From Geosiphon pyriformis (taxonomy: Eukaryota > Glomeromycota > Glomeromycetes > Archaeosporales > Geosiphonaceae), in the NCBI GenBank assembly GCA_016748015.1, contig JAAOMT010000057.1:452763-516762 (forward strand): DNA of 64,000 nucleotides, written 5' to 3'. A model generated the notes under the pieces. It was given only the letters and a program-made list of their open reading frames with translations, was not told the DNA's origin and did not search any database. Position numbers and translations under genes: made by a program. Every line of letters begins with the position of its first letter. Positions within the stretch are counted from its first letter, which is position 1. Shown here one piece after another: positions 61,885 through 64,000 of this stretch.

Positions 61885-64000
61885 CTATTAACACAAACTA
61901 CTTTATAGTGCCACAGATTTTGAACCAGTTTATCTGTGGACTATGTAGTAGCATTCTTCAGTGCATACATCTATTACATTCACAAACACTTTAAGATATA
62001 ATTATTCATATCAGAGATTTCAAATTACCCAAGCTAAAAGCCAATTACATTCAAGCTATTAATCTAGTAATAAATAGATTATTTAACTTGGACTCCAAAT
62101 TGAAACAATTCAATAATTCTATTAACCAGAAATTAGAAGAATACTTAGTTAACAATTAAGCAATATATTAATCTCTACAATATTGTAACCATTCAGAAAT
62201 TTTCAATTAGTTCCAAAATTAGTCATGTTTTTTTTTATCATCTTATTAATTATGGCCACAAAAAATGTGTATCTGCCATAATTGTAATAAATAAAGCCAT
62301 TTAAGGATTGATTGCCATGCCAAAATTAATAATCAATAATCGGAAAATCAATATTGAAACCCCAATTACTGATTTTAAACTCCAAATTATTAACCAAATC
62401 AAGACCCATATCAATTTTATTACATCCTAATAACACAACAAGCAATATACTCACTATCAATTTATTAGTCTTTAGTATTAGTAATATATTAACTGCAGCC
62501 ACAAGTCATCTATAAACCCCAATTATTTCAAACACCACCACAAAACTTATATAAAAACAGAAGCCAAAGGCCAAAGATCATTCAAATTTGACAGAATTAG
62601 AGATTGGCAATAGTAATACACCAATTAATTTCCAGTTTATCAAACCAATTATTGGGAACATGACAACAAAATTCAGAAAACCACTATGTCTAAAACCCAA
62701 ATATTCAAAACTATTTAAGTCTTTTTATTACACCAGAAAATGTTTTAACCAACAACCAGAAATCAATTAACTTACACTTATCAACAATATTTTATCTGCT
62801 ATCATTACAAACAACAAATTGCTCACAGCCATATTTTTTTTCGAACTGAAAGAACCAATAACAATTCTTTTATTTAATAGAGCAGTTTTTAATACTAAAC
62901 CAATTACCACTATGTATATCAATGCCAAAGTAGATGGCCAATCTATTAAACTCATTCTTAATAGTGGATCAGCAGACAACATCATCATATAACAATTCAT
63001 GAACCAATTAGGTTGCCAAGTTAATTGAACTGTTAGCATAAGAATAATTATTGCTAATAGAGCAATAAAGACTTCAATTGGTGAAATTAATAACTTTTTC
63101 TTTGAAGTTAATGGCATTATTGCATCAATTAAAGTCCTAATTATGGAAGCCACTTAGTACTAAGTGCTAGTTGATAATGATTGGCTGTCCAAAACCAATA
63201 CTGTACTTAACTAGAATACTCAAAAGCTACAATTCAGTCATAATAATTTGCAAACTTAAATACTTGCTATTTGTGGTCATTTTAAATCATTTACTATGTA
63301 ATTATAGCCACTAATTAAATTTGAAGAAGAAATAAACAAATCTATCTGAGAAGCCTATCAAGTTTTATAAACTGAAAAAAAATACAATAAGTTATCATTC
63401 ATACCAAACTAAGAAGAAAAAAAAATGTTCTAAGCAACCACCTTTACATATACTTTGTACACTACTATTAATCAAAACTAGCCAATCTATTGTTGATCCA
63501 AACTAATTTGTGTTAATTGTAATAAGAAATTGTTAACAATAGGCACATATTGTGGTAACAATAAGAAATGGCCAATAGCAATCAAGTATTATTGTCACCT
63601 ATGTGTTCTTAAACACTTTAAATAATTAAAAAGATAAAGAAAATAAAACAACAAACCATGTCTTGCTTGTAGAAAAACTTTTTTAGACAAAGAAACATGA
63701 AATAACATTCTTGGTTGTAAAAAAATGTGTGCCAAATTATGCTAATACACAATTTTTATCAGTGATTAGATAAAAAGAGGAATGCCAATAGACACTGTTT
63801 GAAGGAGAGCCATAAAATATTTAGATGATTGTTTATACAATAATAATGAAATCTGGTGAATGGCAATTGCCAAAATCGAAAACATGTTTTCAGAAAAAAT
63901 AAAAACAATTAAAACAACACACCAGAACCTAAAAAAATTATTTGGATTTTAAACTCTAATATTATTTTTAATGTTATAGATCTGAAACAATTTTACAAAC
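61885..64000 (+). mobile_element. Element D: gag C-terminal part, zinc knuckle, protease, Cys-rich region; runs off the window
   Basis: It begins inside gag (NTNYFIVPQ, matching VNYFTAPQ of element A). It continues with the zinc knuckle (62274-62315, CHNCNK-stop-SHLRIDC), the protease (62911-63220, KLILNSGSA with Asn for the catalytic Asp) and the Cys-rich region (about 63490-63770: CVNCNKKLL, YYCHLCVLKH, KPCLACRK, MCAKLC), then the linker towards the dUTPase at the right edge. Stops are frequent, and the remainder lies outside the window. Confidence 0.78.

Overview
The window looks like nuclear DNA of a filamentous, early-diverging fungus. It is very AT-rich, its conserved genes carry many short GT-AG introns, and its repeats are heavily decayed. 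A Mucoromycota / Glomeromycotina-type genome (Rhizophagus or a relative) is my best guess; this is inference from style and family content, not a database result.

Layout. 1-3422: a minus-strand Ty3/gypsy element running off the left edge (protease, zinc knuckle, gag, 5' LTR). 3423-9309: non-coding AT-rich DNA with many microsatellites and a 20-N gap in a poly-T tract. 9310-27864: a gene island of six intron-containing genes I could rebuild exon by exon: a tetraspanin (+), the branched-chain 2-oxoacid dehydrogenase E1 alpha subunit (+), an Sqs1-like R3H/G-patch protein (-), RER1 (+), an RBM26/27-like RNA-binding protein (-) and a heterotrimeric G-protein beta subunit (-). 27865-30960: spacer with a roughly 245-bp ATT microsatellite and extreme AT bias. 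About 31000-34950: a decayed non-LTR retrotransposon (-). 34957-64000: nested LTR retrotransposons, with one Tc1/mariner element inside an LTR.

In the nest, a minus-strand Ty3/gypsy element 'B' (3' LTR 34957-35951, pol resuming at 47880-51676) is split by a solo LTR (36127-36941) and by a complete second element 'A' (37907-47879), each flanked by a 4-bp target duplication. To the right lie plus-strand relatives: an internally deleted copy (51677-56569) whose 5' LTR hosts the Tc1 element, a pol-containing copy 'C' (56570-61884), and the gag-protease part of copy 'D' (61885-64000).

The most interesting system is the retroelement lineage itself. Its polyprotein order is gag, zinc knuckle, aspartic protease, cysteine-rich (CxxC) modules, dUTPase-like domain, reverse transcriptase, RNase H, integrase, and an unrecognised conserved C-terminal extension. 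The dUTPase-like part can be read in three diverged copies. All copies are inactivated, mostly by C-to-T / G-to-A transitions that make stop codons and turn catalytic Asp into Asn, a pattern resembling repeat-induced point mutation or methyl-cytosine deamination.

The island genes are housekeeping or signalling genes without an operon-like relation. They cover membrane organisation, branched-chain amino-acid breakdown, pre-mRNA/ribosome helicase control, Golgi-to-ER retrieval, RNA processing and G-protein signalling.
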